A stretch of 64,000 bases of DNA from Nitrospirota bacterium (GTDB lineage: Bacteria; Nitrospirota; Nitrospiria; Nitrospirales; Nitrospiraceae): positions 1 to 64,000 of the forward strand of contig JAPLLG010000012.1 in the NCBI GenBank assembly GCA_026387665.1. Reading direction: 5' to 3'. A program made the translations under genes and the position numbers. Positions within the stretch are counted from its first letter, which is position 1; each line of letters opens with the position of its first letter. Positions 1 to 7,652 of the stretch are shown here, piece after piece. Under the pieces are notes generated by a model, which had not been told where the DNA came from, ran no database searches, and was given only the letters and a program-made list of their open reading frames with translations.

Positions 1-94
1 CGAGGACTTTCAGGTTGCCTACCCGTCACTGAATCCGTCCCTCTCGCGCAACGGGTTGCGGCTATCTCGCAGGCTATTGATTTATTGACGTATT

Positions 95-170
<76 letters not shown>

Positions 171-227
171 ACCGGGTATGTCTCTGGCAGATATCGTACG
201 TGCGGCTACTGTTTCTTGCCTGTTTGC

Positions 228-304
228 TGGTGCGCCTGACAGGATTTGAACCTGTGGCCCTCAGCTCCGGAGGCTGATGCTCTATCCAGCTGAGCTACAG
301 GCGC
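228..304 (-). tRNA. tRNA-Arg (CCG)
   Basis: The reverse strand gives a full cloverleaf with acceptor stem GCGCCTG/CAGGCGC, T-arm CAGGTTCAAATCCTG and anticodon loop CTCCGGA, so the anticodon is CCG (reads CGG). The CCA end is encoded. It is the first gene of a two-tRNA unit with tRNA-Lys. Confidence 0.96.
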
Positions 305-324
305 TCCCGCAACCAAGATTGGAG

Positions 325-354
325 ACAGTAGCACAGGGTTTTATCTTCTGTCTA
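325..354 (-). promoter_or_regulatory. Candidate sigma-70 promoter of the tRNA-Arg/tRNA-Lys unit
   Basis: On the minus strand there is a -35-like TAGACA (349-354), an 18-nt spacer and a -10-like TACTGT (325-330), ending about 20 nt before the tRNA-Arg 5' end. The -35 box abuts the left arm of the adjacent palindromic repeat. This is a pattern match only. Confidence 0.4.
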
Positions 355-478
355 GCCGGATGCTGAAAAAGTCCTCCGGCGTCGTTCTCGCTTTACTCAG
401 AGGCTCAACGTACTAAAACGTACGCCTCGCCCCTTCGCTCGCTGTGGCCTTGCCGGACGGCCTTTTTGAGCATCCGGC
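355..478. repeat. Palindromic-ended dispersed repeat (REP/MITE-like), full copy
   Basis: A 124-bp non-coding unit has imperfect terminal inverted repeats of about 27 bp: 355-380 begins GCCGGATGCTGAAAAAGTCC, and the reverse complement of 452-478 begins GCCGGATGCTCAAAAAGGCC. The interior has direct ACGTAC motifs. Half-copies of the left arm occur at 19021 and 58400, both exactly at gene ends. No transposase is encoded, so it would be a non-autonomous or purely structural repeat. Confidence 0.8.
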
Positions 479-539
479 GTTGCCACGGGCATGCGACCTG
501 GATGGCACTGACGTGTGCACAAAGCTTTTCCGTCGTCTG

Positions 540-1184
540 CTAGCGCGGGTCTCTGTCAGATCTTTTCTGACTACGGTTGGCTAAGAATCCATAGGGCAGG
601 AAGACTTCTTCCCCGGCTGACCCCGTAGCCAGCCGCAACGCGTCCAGGGCGGCTGATTCTTCCTGGATCAAACGGTCTTCCTCCTCTCGGAATGATGAGG
701 GGAGCCGCAGAATTGGAATGAAGGTTTGGACCTCGCAGGCACCCTGGGCCAGCCCCTGCTGCTCTGTTGGGATACCCATCGATCGGCAGACTAGGGGGCG
801 GTGCTCGTAGAGGCCGCAGCCTCCGTCAGCCTCTAATGCCGGGCAGGGATGCTGGTGGAATTCTGTGGCCAACCGGTCGATCTCCTGATCGGACCAGGTA
901 TCGAGCAGATCGGTCTGGGTCAGTTGCGGGAAGGCTGTTTCCATCGCAGTGGTCTGTTCGATGGCGCGTTGTTCGATGCGCTGGCGGTGGTCTGCCGGGA
1001 GGCCGGCCAGTCCCTCTTGGAGGATCTGGACGTCGAGGATAGTGATGGGAAAGGGGCCGATGCAGCAGCTGGTGCAGCCGAGCCGGCAGGGCACTTCACC
1101 AAGCAGGGAGGCGGTGGCCCGCTGGAACCAGCGATCAGTCTTTTGATACAGGGGGGCAGGGTTAGGTTGCGTTGGACCTGCCAC
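540..1184 (-). CDS. YkgJ-family cysteine-cluster protein (putative metal-binding)
   Basis: This 214-aa protein has a CRLGCTSCC cluster near residues 33-41 and downstream cysteines in CPALEADGGCGLYEHRPLVC. That is the CxxxCxxCC...C...C layout of the YkgJ / 'zinc- or iron-chelating domain' family, whose biochemical role is unknown. No signal peptide or membrane segment is seen, so it should be cytoplasmic. It starts 6 bp after the stop of the upstream hypothetical gene and is probably its operon partner. Confidence 0.8.
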   Translation of the reverse strand: MAGPTQPNPAPLYQKTDRWFQRATASLLGEVPCRLGCTSCCIGPFPITILDVQILQEGLAGLPADHRQRIEQRAIEQTTAMETAFPQLTQTDLLDTWSDQEIDRLATEFHQHPCPALEADGGCGLYEHRPLVCRSMGIPTEQQGLAQGACEVQTFIPILRLPSSFREEEDRLIQEESAALDALRLATGSAGEEVFLPYGFLANRSQKRSDRDPR

Positions 1185-1190
1185 GGTCGC

Positions 1191-1748
1191 TCATTCCACT
1201 TTGACGGAGAGGTCGACGATGAGATCGCCCTTGGGGGAGTAGAAGCCCTGGTTGTCGATCTGGACGATCCCATTGCACTGTTCTTGGTAGAACTCCAGGA
1301 TCCATCCGTTGAAGTCGTAGCCCTCGTCGGTCATGTCGTTTAAGGAGAATCGAGTCGTGAGCACAAATCGCGCACGCTCGACATATTCGCGCACGAGTCC
1401 TGCTTCGATATCGTCGTGAGCGGAGAGGAGGTCGAGAAACTGCGTCTTTTCTTTCTCGAACACGTCTTGATAGGTGCCTCGATCCCGGACGCAGAATATC
1501 TGAATCGGCTTCCGGTCACGATCGTATCCGAGCGTGACCTGGACCCAGGCCCATTCGTCCAGCATGGTTTCGTCCATGTCCGGCGGGGCAATCGGCGTTT
1601 GGCTACGGGACTTGAGGAACTCCAAGAGCAGCCGGAGCGGGGGGGAGTTTTCTTTTTGACAAAACACGCGAGAATAGAGGAATTCCTCTGCTGGCGCGGC
1701 CTCAGCCGGTTGGGCGGCCGAGGGCAGAATCGGTAGTTCTTTTCCCAT
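1191..1748 (-). CDS. Conserved hypothetical protein
   Basis: The protein is 185 aa with no family I recognise. It is acidic and rich in charged and aromatic residues, has no signal peptide or transmembrane segment, and has a mixed alpha/beta look (segments such as WVQVTLGYDRDRKPIQIF). I chose the ATG at 1748 because GGAG lies 8 nt upstream. A longer form from 1784 lacks a ribosome-binding site. It sits 6 bp upstream of the YkgJ-family gene on the same strand, so a joint function is possible. Confidence 0.65.
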   Translation of the reverse strand: MGKELPILPSAAQPAEAAPAEEFLYSRVFCQKENSPPLRLLLEFLKSRSQTPIAPPDMDETMLDEWAWVQVTLGYDRDRKPIQIFCVRDRGTYQDVFEKEKTQFLDLLSAHDDIEAGLVREYVERARFVLTTRFSLNDMTDEGYDFNGWILEFYQEQCNGIVQIDNQGFYSPKGDLIVDLSVKVE

Positions 1749-1878
1749 GCTAGCGACTCCGAGGATACGGCAACATTGCCCCATAAAGGCTATACAGGCC
1801 TGTACTTTACGCTGGCTGGTCTCGAAACTGCAAGAGTCAGCGAAGACGTTTCCCTATGCCTGGCCTGTGTTTTTCCGG

Positions 1879-1907
1879 TTGACAGCCTTCAATCGCTTGG
1901 ATAGACT
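1879..1907 (+). promoter_or_regulatory. Candidate sigma-70 promoter for the HU gene
   Basis: A perfect TTGACA (1879-1884) is followed by a 17-nt spacer and TAGACT (1902-1907). It lies about 130 nt before the HU start codon, in the otherwise gene-free stretch 1749-2036. The rest of that stretch shows no further ORF, only AT-rich leader sequence before a strong ribosome-binding site. Confidence 0.5.
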
Positions 1908-2036
1908 CCCGCTGGTTTTCGTCGAATACAGCAGTACGACTGTTCGTTTATGAATGTGGATCGAGTTTGAGCGGAGTCAAGAAGAGGCGGGTTTTGTTGT
2001 TTTTCACCATCTTGTTTTTTTAAGGAGGTTACTTGC

Positions 2037-2324
2037 ATGGCTAAATCAATGACCAAGTCGCAGATTGCTGAACATATGGCCGCGAAGACCGGCTTAACCA
2101 AGAAGGCCACGGTCCAGATGATCGAGGACTTTGCCGCCTTGGCCTACAAAGAAGCGAAGAACGTCTTCGTGGTGCCCGGGATCGGGAAGCTCGTCTTGGC
2201 GAACCGCAAGGCTCGCATGGGACGGAATCCGCAGACCGGTGAGCCCATCAAGATCCCAGCCAAGCGCGTGGTCAAGTTCCGCGTGGCCAAAGCCGCCAAA
2301 GACGCGATCCTCGGCAAGAAGTAA
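2037..2324 (+). CDS. hup: HU-family DNA-binding protein
   Basis: A 95-aa bacterial histone-like protein that bends and compacts DNA as a dimer. It shows the HU pattern: an N-terminal helix pair (residues 5-42), then the beta-arm region with GKLVLANRKARMGRNPQTGEPIKIPAKRVVKFRVAKAAKDAI. This includes the conserved RxGRNPxTGE and IPA motifs of the minor-groove-inserting arm. AAGGAGG sits 7 nt before the ATG. The N-terminus MAKSMTKSQI carries a few residues more than E. coli HU. Monocistronic by context, followed by a stable hairpin. Confidence 0.95.
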   Translation: MAKSMTKSQIAEHMAAKTGLTKKATVQMIEDFAALAYKEAKNVFVVPGIGKLVLANRKARMGRNPQTGEPIKIPAKRVVKFRVAKAAKDAILGKK

Positions 2325-2373
2325 GCGGAGGCCGTCCGGCGCAGATCGGACGAGACTCGCTGTAGAGAGAACG

Positions 2374-2409
2374 ACAGGGCCGGCTCCCCGCGAGGGGCGT
2401 CGGCCCTGT
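2374..2409 (+). terminator. Terminator-like hairpin after HU
   Basis: The inverted repeat ACAGGGCCG (2374-2382) / CGGCCCTGT (2401-2409) is perfect over 9 bp, with an additional GC-rich internal hairpin. The T-tract that follows is weak (ACTTTGAG). It lies between the convergent HU and MoaD-like genes and could serve both strands. Confidence 0.5.
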
Positions 2410-2424
2410 ACTTTGAGGGACTGG

Positions 2425-2697
2425 CTACATCGAGGGCCCGAGCCCGCTGCCCCCCATCCCGTCGTGACCAACCAGCCTGATTGCATCACCGTCCTGAACC
2501 AGTGAGTCGTCGCTGGCGATCTTTTTATTGATGGTCACCAGTACTTTCTTCTCGCGGATGAGCTGGAGGAGGTGGCGCAACTGAATGCCCTGCCGCTGGA
2601 TCACCTGGCGGACCGACATGGGGGAGGGTACCTCGCAGGCGAGATCTCGCTCTCCATCGGCGGTTTGCAGTTGACCCATCAGCGAAATGGTAATCAT
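2425..2697 (-). CDS. MoaD/ThiS-family ubiquitin-like protein
   Basis: A 90-aa beta-grasp protein of the sulfur-carrier type. Visible features are the N-terminal MITISLMGQL strand, a central helix (SVRQVIQRQGI), VLVTINKKIASDDSLVQDGDAIRLV near residues 50-75, and a GG. The ThiS/MoaD C-terminal Gly-Gly is not terminal here: the chain reads GMGGSGLGPSM. Sulfur-carrier function would therefore need trimming, or the protein is a non-carrier relative. The ATG at 2697 has AAGGAG nine nt upstream. No E1-like or MoaE partner lies nearby. Confidence 0.75.
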   Translation of the reverse strand: MITISLMGQLQTADGERDLACEVPSPMSVRQVIQRQGIQLRHLLQLIREKKVLVTINKKIASDDSLVQDGDAIRLVGHDGMGGSGLGPSM

Positions 2698-2793
2698 GGT
2701 CGGATGCTCCTTATACTCAGTCGTGGCGGCTGTCTGTGGGGCGGGGCCATGGCCCGTTGACTCCATGCCGGTGGCCATCGATAATGCCCAGCC

Positions 2794-3198
2794 ATGCCCT
2801 CATTGGATATCCAGAATCCCGGGATGCCGGATTTGCAATTCGTTCTGTTCGTGTCGGCCCTCTGCACGGCTGATCTGACGACGTTGAATGTGCCGGCTGA
2901 GCTTCGCACGGCCCTCTTCGACCGTTGTTGGGCGCTCATTCATACAGAAACGCCGCCGACCGATCCCAAAGAGCGGGTGCTCGATCTTCGTCAAGGCACA
3001 GAACTGACCTTGGAAGCCTGTCAGTCTATCATCCGCTCCCTGCTGACAGAAGCCGGTATTTCTGTCCTTGTCTGGGACCATCCGGTGAGTGAGCCGACCC
3101 GCGAAAGCACGCCAGCCGCGAGGCCCTTGATCGATCGGCTGGGGCAATTGTACCCTGATCCCCCTGAGATCGTCGATCCAGAAAAACCGGCAGAATAA
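2794..3198 (+). CDS. Hypothetical protein
   Basis: A possible 134-aa protein (124 aa if the second Met at 2824 is used) that I do not recognise. The N-terminal half is hydrophobic-helical (LQFVLFVSALCTADLTTL) and the C-terminal third is proline-rich. No clear ribosome-binding site precedes either start, so the start is uncertain. It ends 30 bp before rfbC on the same strand. Confidence 0.5.
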   Translation: MPSLDIQNPGMPDLQFVLFVSALCTADLTTLNVPAELRTALFDRCWALIHTETPPTDPKERVLDLRQGTELTLEACQSIIRSLLTEAGISVLVWDHPVSEPTRESTPAARPLIDRLGQLYPDPPEIVDPEKPAE

Positions 3199-3228
3199 GC
3201 GACAGACAAGCGAGCGAAGAGGAGCATC

Positions 3229-3789
3229 GTGCTGGTCATACAAACTGATATCCCAGGCCTCTTACTCATTGAACCGGACCTATTCAGGGATCCACGGGGA
3301 CTCTTTCTTGAAACGTACCATGCTCGCCGGTATGAGGAGGCGGGCATTCCCGGCCCCTTTGTCCAGGATAACTATTCACAGTCGATGAGGGGCACCTTGC
3401 GCGGCCTTCACTATCAAGAGCCCCATGCCCAGGGGAAACTCGTGATGGTGACGGAAGGGGCGGTCTACGATGTCGTGGTGGACATCCGAAAGGGGTCGCC
3501 CGGCTTTGGTAACTGGTACGGGGTCGAGCTCTCAGCGGAGAACCGGCGCCAACTCTATGTGCCGCCAGGCTGTGCCCATGGATTCTGCGTGACCAGCGAT
3601 CGCGCCTCGTTCCTTTATAAATGCACAGACTATTATGCGCCGAACGACGAGCATGGCATCATCTGGAACGATCCAGCCCTGGCCATTCCCTGGCCGGTTG
3701 CCACCCCCATCTTGTCCGCGAAGGACCAGGCCTATAAAACTTTAGCCGAGATGGAGTCCTTGTTGCCACGTTATCGGCCGGTCGGATGA
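3229..3789 (+). CDS. rfbC: dTDP-4-dehydrorhamnose 3,5-epimerase
   Basis: This 186-aa cupin converts dTDP-4-dehydro-6-deoxyglucose to dTDP-4-dehydrorhamnose in the cytoplasm, step 3 of dTDP-L-rhamnose synthesis for cell-surface polysaccharide. Family motifs are [15 protein letters not shown] (residues ~22-36), [20 protein letters not shown] (~44-63), [36 protein letters not shown] and [21 protein letters not shown]. Length is typical. GTG start with GAGGAG just upstream. No rfbA, B or D is adjacent, so the rest of the pathway lies elsewhere. Confidence 0.95.
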   Translation: MLVIQTDIPGLLLIEPDLFRDPRGLFLETYHARRYEEAGIPGPFVQDNYSQSMRGTLRGLHYQEPHAQGKLVMVTEGAVYDVVVDIRKGSPGFGNWYGVELSAENRRQLYVPPGCAHGFCVTSDRASFLYKCTDYYAPNDEHGIIWNDPALAIPWPVATPILSAKDQAYKTLAEMESLLPRYRPVG

Positions 3790-3904
3790 GAATCGCTGCG
3801 GCCCATTGATCTCGCGAGGATAGCTATGTTATTCAGCGAGGAGACAGTGGTACGATTGCGGTGACGGTGGCCGGACGATTTCATCGTATATGGAGGAGGA
3901 AGCA

Positions 3905-4333
3905 ATGGGGAAAAGTTTGAAGGGAACCAAGAGCCACGACAATCTTAAGGGAGCCTTTGCCGGCGAGTCCCAGGCCAATCGGCGTTATCTCTATTTCGCA
4001 CGTCGGGCTGATATCGAAGGATTTCCCGATATTGGCGGCCTCTTCCGCGACACCTCCGAGGCGGAAACGGGCCATGCCTTCGGGCATCTGGACTTCTTGA
4101 AGGAAGTCGGGGATCCGGCGACCGGGGTGCCGATCGGCAATACCGAAGCCAACCTCAAGTCGGCGATCGAAGGCGAAACCTACGAGTACACGCAGATGTA
4201 TCCCGGGATGGCCAAGACGGCACGGGACGAAGGATTTCCTGAACTGGCCGAATGGTTCGAAACGCTCGCCAAGGCGGAGCGGTCTCATGCGAATCGCTTC
4301 ACCAAGGGGCTCGAGAGCCTGAAGCAGCTCTAG
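3905..4333 (+). CDS. Rubrerythrin-like diiron protein without rubredoxin domain
   Basis: A 142-aa ferritin-like four-helix protein. The first iron-binding ExxH-type helix is [17 protein letters not shown], followed by [40 protein letters not shown] and [14 protein letters not shown]. These supply the conserved Glu/His diiron ligands. The C-terminal CxxC rubredoxin domain of classical rubrerythrin is absent. The ATG at 3905 follows GGAGGA, so an upstream ATG at 3890 is rejected. It leads a cluster with a GlpC-like Fe-S protein and DUF3501, suggesting peroxide or redox defence, but a strong terminator separates it from them. Confidence 0.9.
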   Translation: MGKSLKGTKSHDNLKGAFAGESQANRRYLYFARRADIEGFPDIGGLFRDTSEAETGHAFGHLDFLKEVGDPATGVPIGNTEANLKSAIEGETYEYTQMYPGMAKTARDEGFPELAEWFETLAKAERSHANRFTKGLESLKQL

Positions 4334-4352
4334 TTCTGTTCGTTGTCTGATA

Positions 4353-4396
4353 GCACAAGGGTGGGCTGGGATGACCCGGCCCACCCTTTGTGCTTT
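4353..4396 (+). terminator. Rho-independent terminator after rubrerythrin
   Basis: A perfect 14-15-bp stem, GCACAAGGGTGGGC (4353-4366) with GCCCACCCTTTGTGC (4379-4393), is followed by TTT. It lies entirely between the rubrerythrin stop and the next gene, and supports the downstream start at 4430 rather than 4343. Confidence 0.85.
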
Positions 4397-4429
4397 CCGA
4401 TCTTGTATTGCGGGCCCTCACAGGAGACA

Positions 4430-5713
4430 ATGGACACCGTGAATGGTCTGATTCTGATCAATCCCATCGATCCCGCGCAGCTCCACAAAGACACGCAGCG
4501 TATTTATGAAGTCTGCGATGGCTGCCGGCGCTGCTTCAATCTTTGTCCTTCGTTCAACACGCTGCTGGACGGCATTGACCAGTATGAGGGCGATGTCGCG
4601 AAGCTGACGCCGACTGACCATCAGAAGGTCGTCGACGAATGTTACTACTGCAAACTCTGCTACAACCATTGCCCCTATACGCTGCCGCATCAGTATGGTC
4701 TCGACTTCCCCCGTTTGATGATCGCTTGGAAGAAGCACCTGGCCGTCACGCGCGGGGTGAGCTGGCGCGATTGGTTCCTGATCAAGACAGATCTGATCGG
4801 CAGCCTCGGGAGTTTGATGGCGCCGGTGGCCAATTGGCTGTTGGGACTTCGACCCCTTCGTGGCTTGATGGAGTCCTGGGTCGGCCTGCATCGTGATCGG
4901 CAGGTCCTGCCCTTTGCGCCTGAGACCTTTACCCATTGGTGGAAGCGGCGAGGGACGGCACAGGTTCCTGCTTCTGCGGTGCGGAAGGTCGCGCTCTTCG
5001 GGAGCTGCCTGATTAACTATCAGGCGACCGATGTCGGGAAAGCGACGATTCAAGTCCTTGAGAAGAACGGTGTGCATGTGGTGATTCCCGAGCAACAATG
5101 TTGCGGCATGCCTTCGTTCGATATTGGCGATACAGTGGCGATTCAAAAAGCCGCCGCGGCGAATATCGCGTCTTTTCTGCCCTGGATAGAGAAGGGCTAC
5201 GAGATCGTTGTGCCGGTACCCAGTTGCAGCTTGATGTGGAAACGGGAATATCCCGAAATTGTCGGCGGGGCTGAGGCTCAGCGAGTGGCGGAACGGACCT
5301 TCGATGTCTGTGAATATTTCATGAGGCTGAAGCGGGAGGGAGCCCTGGCCACCGACTTTACCCAGAAGCCAGGGCGGGTGGCCTACCAGGTTCCCTGCCA
5401 TCTGCGTGACCAGAACATCGGATTCAAATCCAAGGAGCTGATGGAATGTGCCGGAGCCCAGGTTGAGCTGATTGAGAAATGCTCCGGTCACGACGGCTCC
5501 TGGTCTGCCAAAACGGAGTTTTTCCCCCTGTCCATGCTGATTGCGAAAAAGGCTGTGCGCATGATTGAAGAGGCCCCGGCCGATCTGGTTGCCTCTGATT
5601 GCCCATTGGCGGGATTGCAGCTGGATCAGGCGGGTGCCATGGCCCATGCCGGCGGCCGATCAACGAAACATCCGATTCAAATCGTGCGCGACGCCTATGG
5701 GTTGCCATCATGA
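4430..5713 (+). CDS. GlpC/HdrD-like (Fe-S)-binding CCG-domain protein
   Basis: A 427-aa protein. Two [4Fe-4S] motifs near the N-terminus (CDGCRRCFNLCP and CYYCKLCYNHCP, residues ~28-75) precede two cysteine-rich CCG-type domains: GSCLINY...EQQCCGMP and CHLRDQ...KCSGHDG. The second CCG is modified to CSG. The layout matches anaerobic glycerol-3-phosphate dehydrogenase subunit C and heterodisulfide-reductase subunits, so it probably relays electrons from an unknown donor. The ATG at 4430 follows CAGGAG. Its TGA overlaps the next gene's ATG (ATGA), so it is translationally coupled to DUF3501. No glpA or glpB is present, arguing against a glycerol-phosphate role. Confidence 0.85.
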   Translation: MDTVNGLILINPIDPAQLHKDTQRIYEVCDGCRRCFNLCPSFNTLLDGIDQYEGDVAKLTPTDHQKVVDECYYCKLCYNHCPYTLPHQYGLDFPRLMIAWKKHLAVTRGVSWRDWFLIKTDLIGSLGSLMAPVANWLLGLRPLRGLMESWVGLHRDRQVLPFAPETFTHWWKRRGTAQVPASAVRKVALFGSCLINYQATDVGKATIQVLEKNGVHVVIPEQQCCGMPSFDIGDTVAIQKAAAANIASFLPWIEKGYEIVVPVPSCSLMWKREYPEIVGGAEAQRVAERTFDVCEYFMRLKREGALATDFTQKPGRVAYQVPCHLRDQNIGFKSKELMECAGAQVELIEKCSGHDGSWSAKTEFFPLSMLIAKKAVRMIEEAPADLVASDCPLAGLQLDQAGAMAHAGGRSTKHPIQIVRDAYGLPS

Positions 5714-6291
5714 ACGTCCTGACTTCTCAAGATCTCCTGCCCACAGCTGAGTATGAGCAGCAGCGTGAGCAGTTCCGCGCTCAAATCATTGCGCTGAAGC
5801 AGCGGCGCCGGATTTCCCTGGGGCCGCTCATTACGCTCGTTTTTGAAAATCGTGAGACCCTGCGGTTTCAGACTCAGGAAATGATCCGGGTCGAGCAGAT
5901 CCTCGATCCCCATAAAGTCCAAGAAGAATTGGACGTCTACAATGCCCTCATGCCAGGGTCCGGTGAGTTGAGCGCGACCTTGCTGATTGAGATTACGGAG
6001 CCGGAGCGAATGAAGGAATGGCTGGACGTCTTCATGGGACTCGACCATGGAGAAACGGTTGCGATCTGCGCCGGGGGTGAGCAGGCCTTTGGGTTATTCG
6101 AAGGGGGCCACAGTCATGAAACGAAGATCAGCGCTGTGCATTTCGTGCGTTTCGCACCGACCGCAGCAATGACTGCCGCCTTTGCCGATTTGCATCTGCC
6201 GGTGACGTTGACGGTAAATCATCGCGAATACCACGCGGAGGTTCCTGTTCCCGGAAGCCTGCGCGAAGAGTGGCTGAAAGATCTGAGGTAA
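5710..6291 (+). CDS. DUF3501 family protein
   Basis: This 193-aa protein matches DUF3501 by recollection of conserved segments: an N-terminal RRRISLGPLITLVFENRETLRFQTQEMIRVE, then ELDVYNALMPGSGELSATLLIEI, and a C-terminal HHETKISAVHFVRF-like stretch (HSHETKISAVHFVRF). Function is unknown. Its start overlaps the stop of the GlpC-like gene by 4 nt, and rubrerythrin is one gene further upstream. That set of neighbours recurs in other bacteria, so an oxidative-stress or electron-transfer role is an inference from context. Confidence 0.85.
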   Translation: MNVLTSQDLLPTAEYEQQREQFRAQIIALKQRRRISLGPLITLVFENRETLRFQTQEMIRVEQILDPHKVQEELDVYNALMPGSGELSATLLIEITEPERMKEWLDVFMGLDHGETVAICAGGEQAFGLFEGGHSHETKISAVHFVRFAPTAAMTAAFADLHLPVTLTVNHREYHAEVPVPGSLREEWLKDLR

Positions 6292-6292
6292 C

Positions 6293-7045
6293 ATGGCATC
6301 TGTTTTACTGACGAAACGGATCGAATTTGCGGCAGCCCATCGCTATATCAAGCCTGAATGGGATGAGGCGAAGAACCGCGCCGTGTTCGGCCTCTGCTAC
6401 AACCCTCCGGCCCATGGTCATAACTACATGGTCGAGGTGACGGTGGTCGGTGAGGTGGATGCCAAGACCGGCATGGTCGTGAATCTTTTTGATTTGAAAC
6501 GGATCCTGCTCGATGTGCTGGAGGAATTCGACCATAAGAATCTGAACCTGGATATGGCCTACTTCAAGGACCGGGTTCCCACGTCGGAAAACCTGGCGCG
6601 GCTTCTTTGGACCAAGCTGGAAGTGCAGAAAGACATCGGCACGCTCCACACGGTTCGTTTGTATGAAGACGAAGATCTCTATGCGGAGATTACGGCAGAA
6701 GGCGGACTCGACGTCGCCAGCGTGACGAGGCGCTATTCCTTTACGGCAGTGCAGGAAGGCAACCAAGGCCGCGAGTGGGATTGTTTCGTTACGGTCCATG
6801 GAACCATCGATCCTGTCATCGGCATGGTGACCGACATCGGAGCTCTCAACCGGTTGGTCCAGGGCAAGGTGTTGTCGGCCTTAGATCGCCGCGATCTGTG
6901 CCAGGTTCTCGGAACTCAGACCGTGACTGGGGAGCAACTGGTCGAGCATATCTGGAGACAGCTGGTCTCGTCGCTTTCGGCTGGGCGGTTATCGAATGTG
7001 CGTCTCGTTCAGTCCCGTGACCTGTCTTTCGACTACGCAGGCTGA
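6293..7045 (+). CDS. Tandem 6-pyruvoyltetrahydropterin synthase / QueD-like protein
   Basis: A 250-aa protein, twice the usual length. Residues 1-~125 form a PTPS/QueD domain with zinc ligands His15 (AAAHRY) and the HGH pair (CYNPPAHGHNY), and the catalytic-type Cys in FGLCYNPP. Residues ~140-250 (RRYSFTAVQ...GTIDPVIGMVTDIGALNRLV...) repeat the fold pattern (compare GMVVNLFDLKRIL in domain 1), but the HxH and Cys are gone. The family makes 6-carboxytetrahydropterin for queuosine or tetrahydrobiopterin. It starts 1 bp after the DUF3501 stop, so it is in the same operon. The second half may be structural. Confidence 0.85.
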   Translation: MASVLLTKRIEFAAAHRYIKPEWDEAKNRAVFGLCYNPPAHGHNYMVEVTVVGEVDAKTGMVVNLFDLKRILLDVLEEFDHKNLNLDMAYFKDRVPTSENLARLLWTKLEVQKDIGTLHTVRLYEDEDLYAEITAEGGLDVASVTRRYSFTAVQEGNQGREWDCFVTVHGTIDPVIGMVTDIGALNRLVQGKVLSALDRRDLCQVLGTQTVTGEQLVEHIWRQLVSSLSAGRLSNVRLVQSRDLSFDYAG

Positions 7046-7076
7046 TGCCTCTACCTTCATTTGGTCCGATCATCTT

Positions 7077-7550
7077 ATGAGCAGACGTTGTATTTATGTA
7101 TTGCTGATGCTGTTCCTCTCTTGGACGGGGCAGGCTTGGTCTGCCGAGGAGGGGGAGGCGATTGAGAAGACCATCAAAGCAGCAGCCATGGCTGCTGCTA
7201 CCTTCTCAGAAACCAGAGACAGGCAAGCGGTCTTGAAGCTGTACAGCAAGGACTATGTCGGGATTCAGGATGGCGAAACGGAGACGAGGGATTCAATCGA
7301 GCAGTGGCTGGCTGACTATGACGCTGAGCTTAGCAAGGGCAGCGCATTGCGCTTTATCGGTTCAGTGTCGAGGGTGAATGTCCGGATGACAGGCTTCATG
7401 GCCTGGGCGACCTACGACTATGTGTTTCAGGCGGTGAGAAAAGGCGAGCTGGAAGCGCAGGACTTTGGGCAATGTACCGCGCTCCTGCGCAAGGACAGTT
7501 CCGCCTGGCTGATCTTCCACGAACATTGTTCGAAGCCCAGACGTCCGTAG
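7077..7550 (+). CDS. Exported SnoaL-like / DUF4440-type protein
   Basis: A 157-aa precursor with a clear Sec signal peptide (RRCIYVLLMLFLSWTGQAWSA, cleavage after AWSA). The mature part has a helix and then YSKDYVGIQDGETETRDSIEQWLADYD...FMAWATYDYVFQ, resembling the NTF2-like fold of SnoaL/DUF4440 proteins that serve as small ligand-binding or accessory domains. The specific role is unknown. The ATG at 7077 is the natural start because the signal peptide begins there. It is 31 bp after the PTPS-like gene and probably transcribed with it. Confidence 0.65.
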   Translation: MSRRCIYVLLMLFLSWTGQAWSAEEGEAIEKTIKAAAMAAATFSETRDRQAVLKLYSKDYVGIQDGETETRDSIEQWLADYDAELSKGSALRFIGSVSRVNVRMTGFMAWATYDYVFQAVRKGELEAQDFGQCTALLRKDSSAWLIFHEHCSKPRRP

Positions 7551-7593
7551 CCATTCCCTGTTTCATCGCCTTGAAGTCGGATAGGCCAAAGGC

Positions 7594-7636
7594 CCGAAAG
7601 TCTGAAAGCCTCGACGTGAGGACTTTCGACTTTCGG
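7594..7636. terminator. Bidirectional terminator-like hairpin
   Basis: CCGAAAGTCTGAAAGCCTC (7594-7612) pairs with GAGGACTTTCGACTTTCGG (7618-7636), interrupted by one bulge. It lies between two convergent genes, with A/T-rich arm ends on both sides. Confidence 0.6.
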
Positions 7637-7652
7637 ACTTTGTGACTGAGGG

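Noticed and set aside
4343-4430. Longer N-terminus of the GlpC-like protein from 4343
   Set aside because: It would place a strong terminator inside the coding sequence and lacks a ribosome-binding site; 4430 has CAGGAG.
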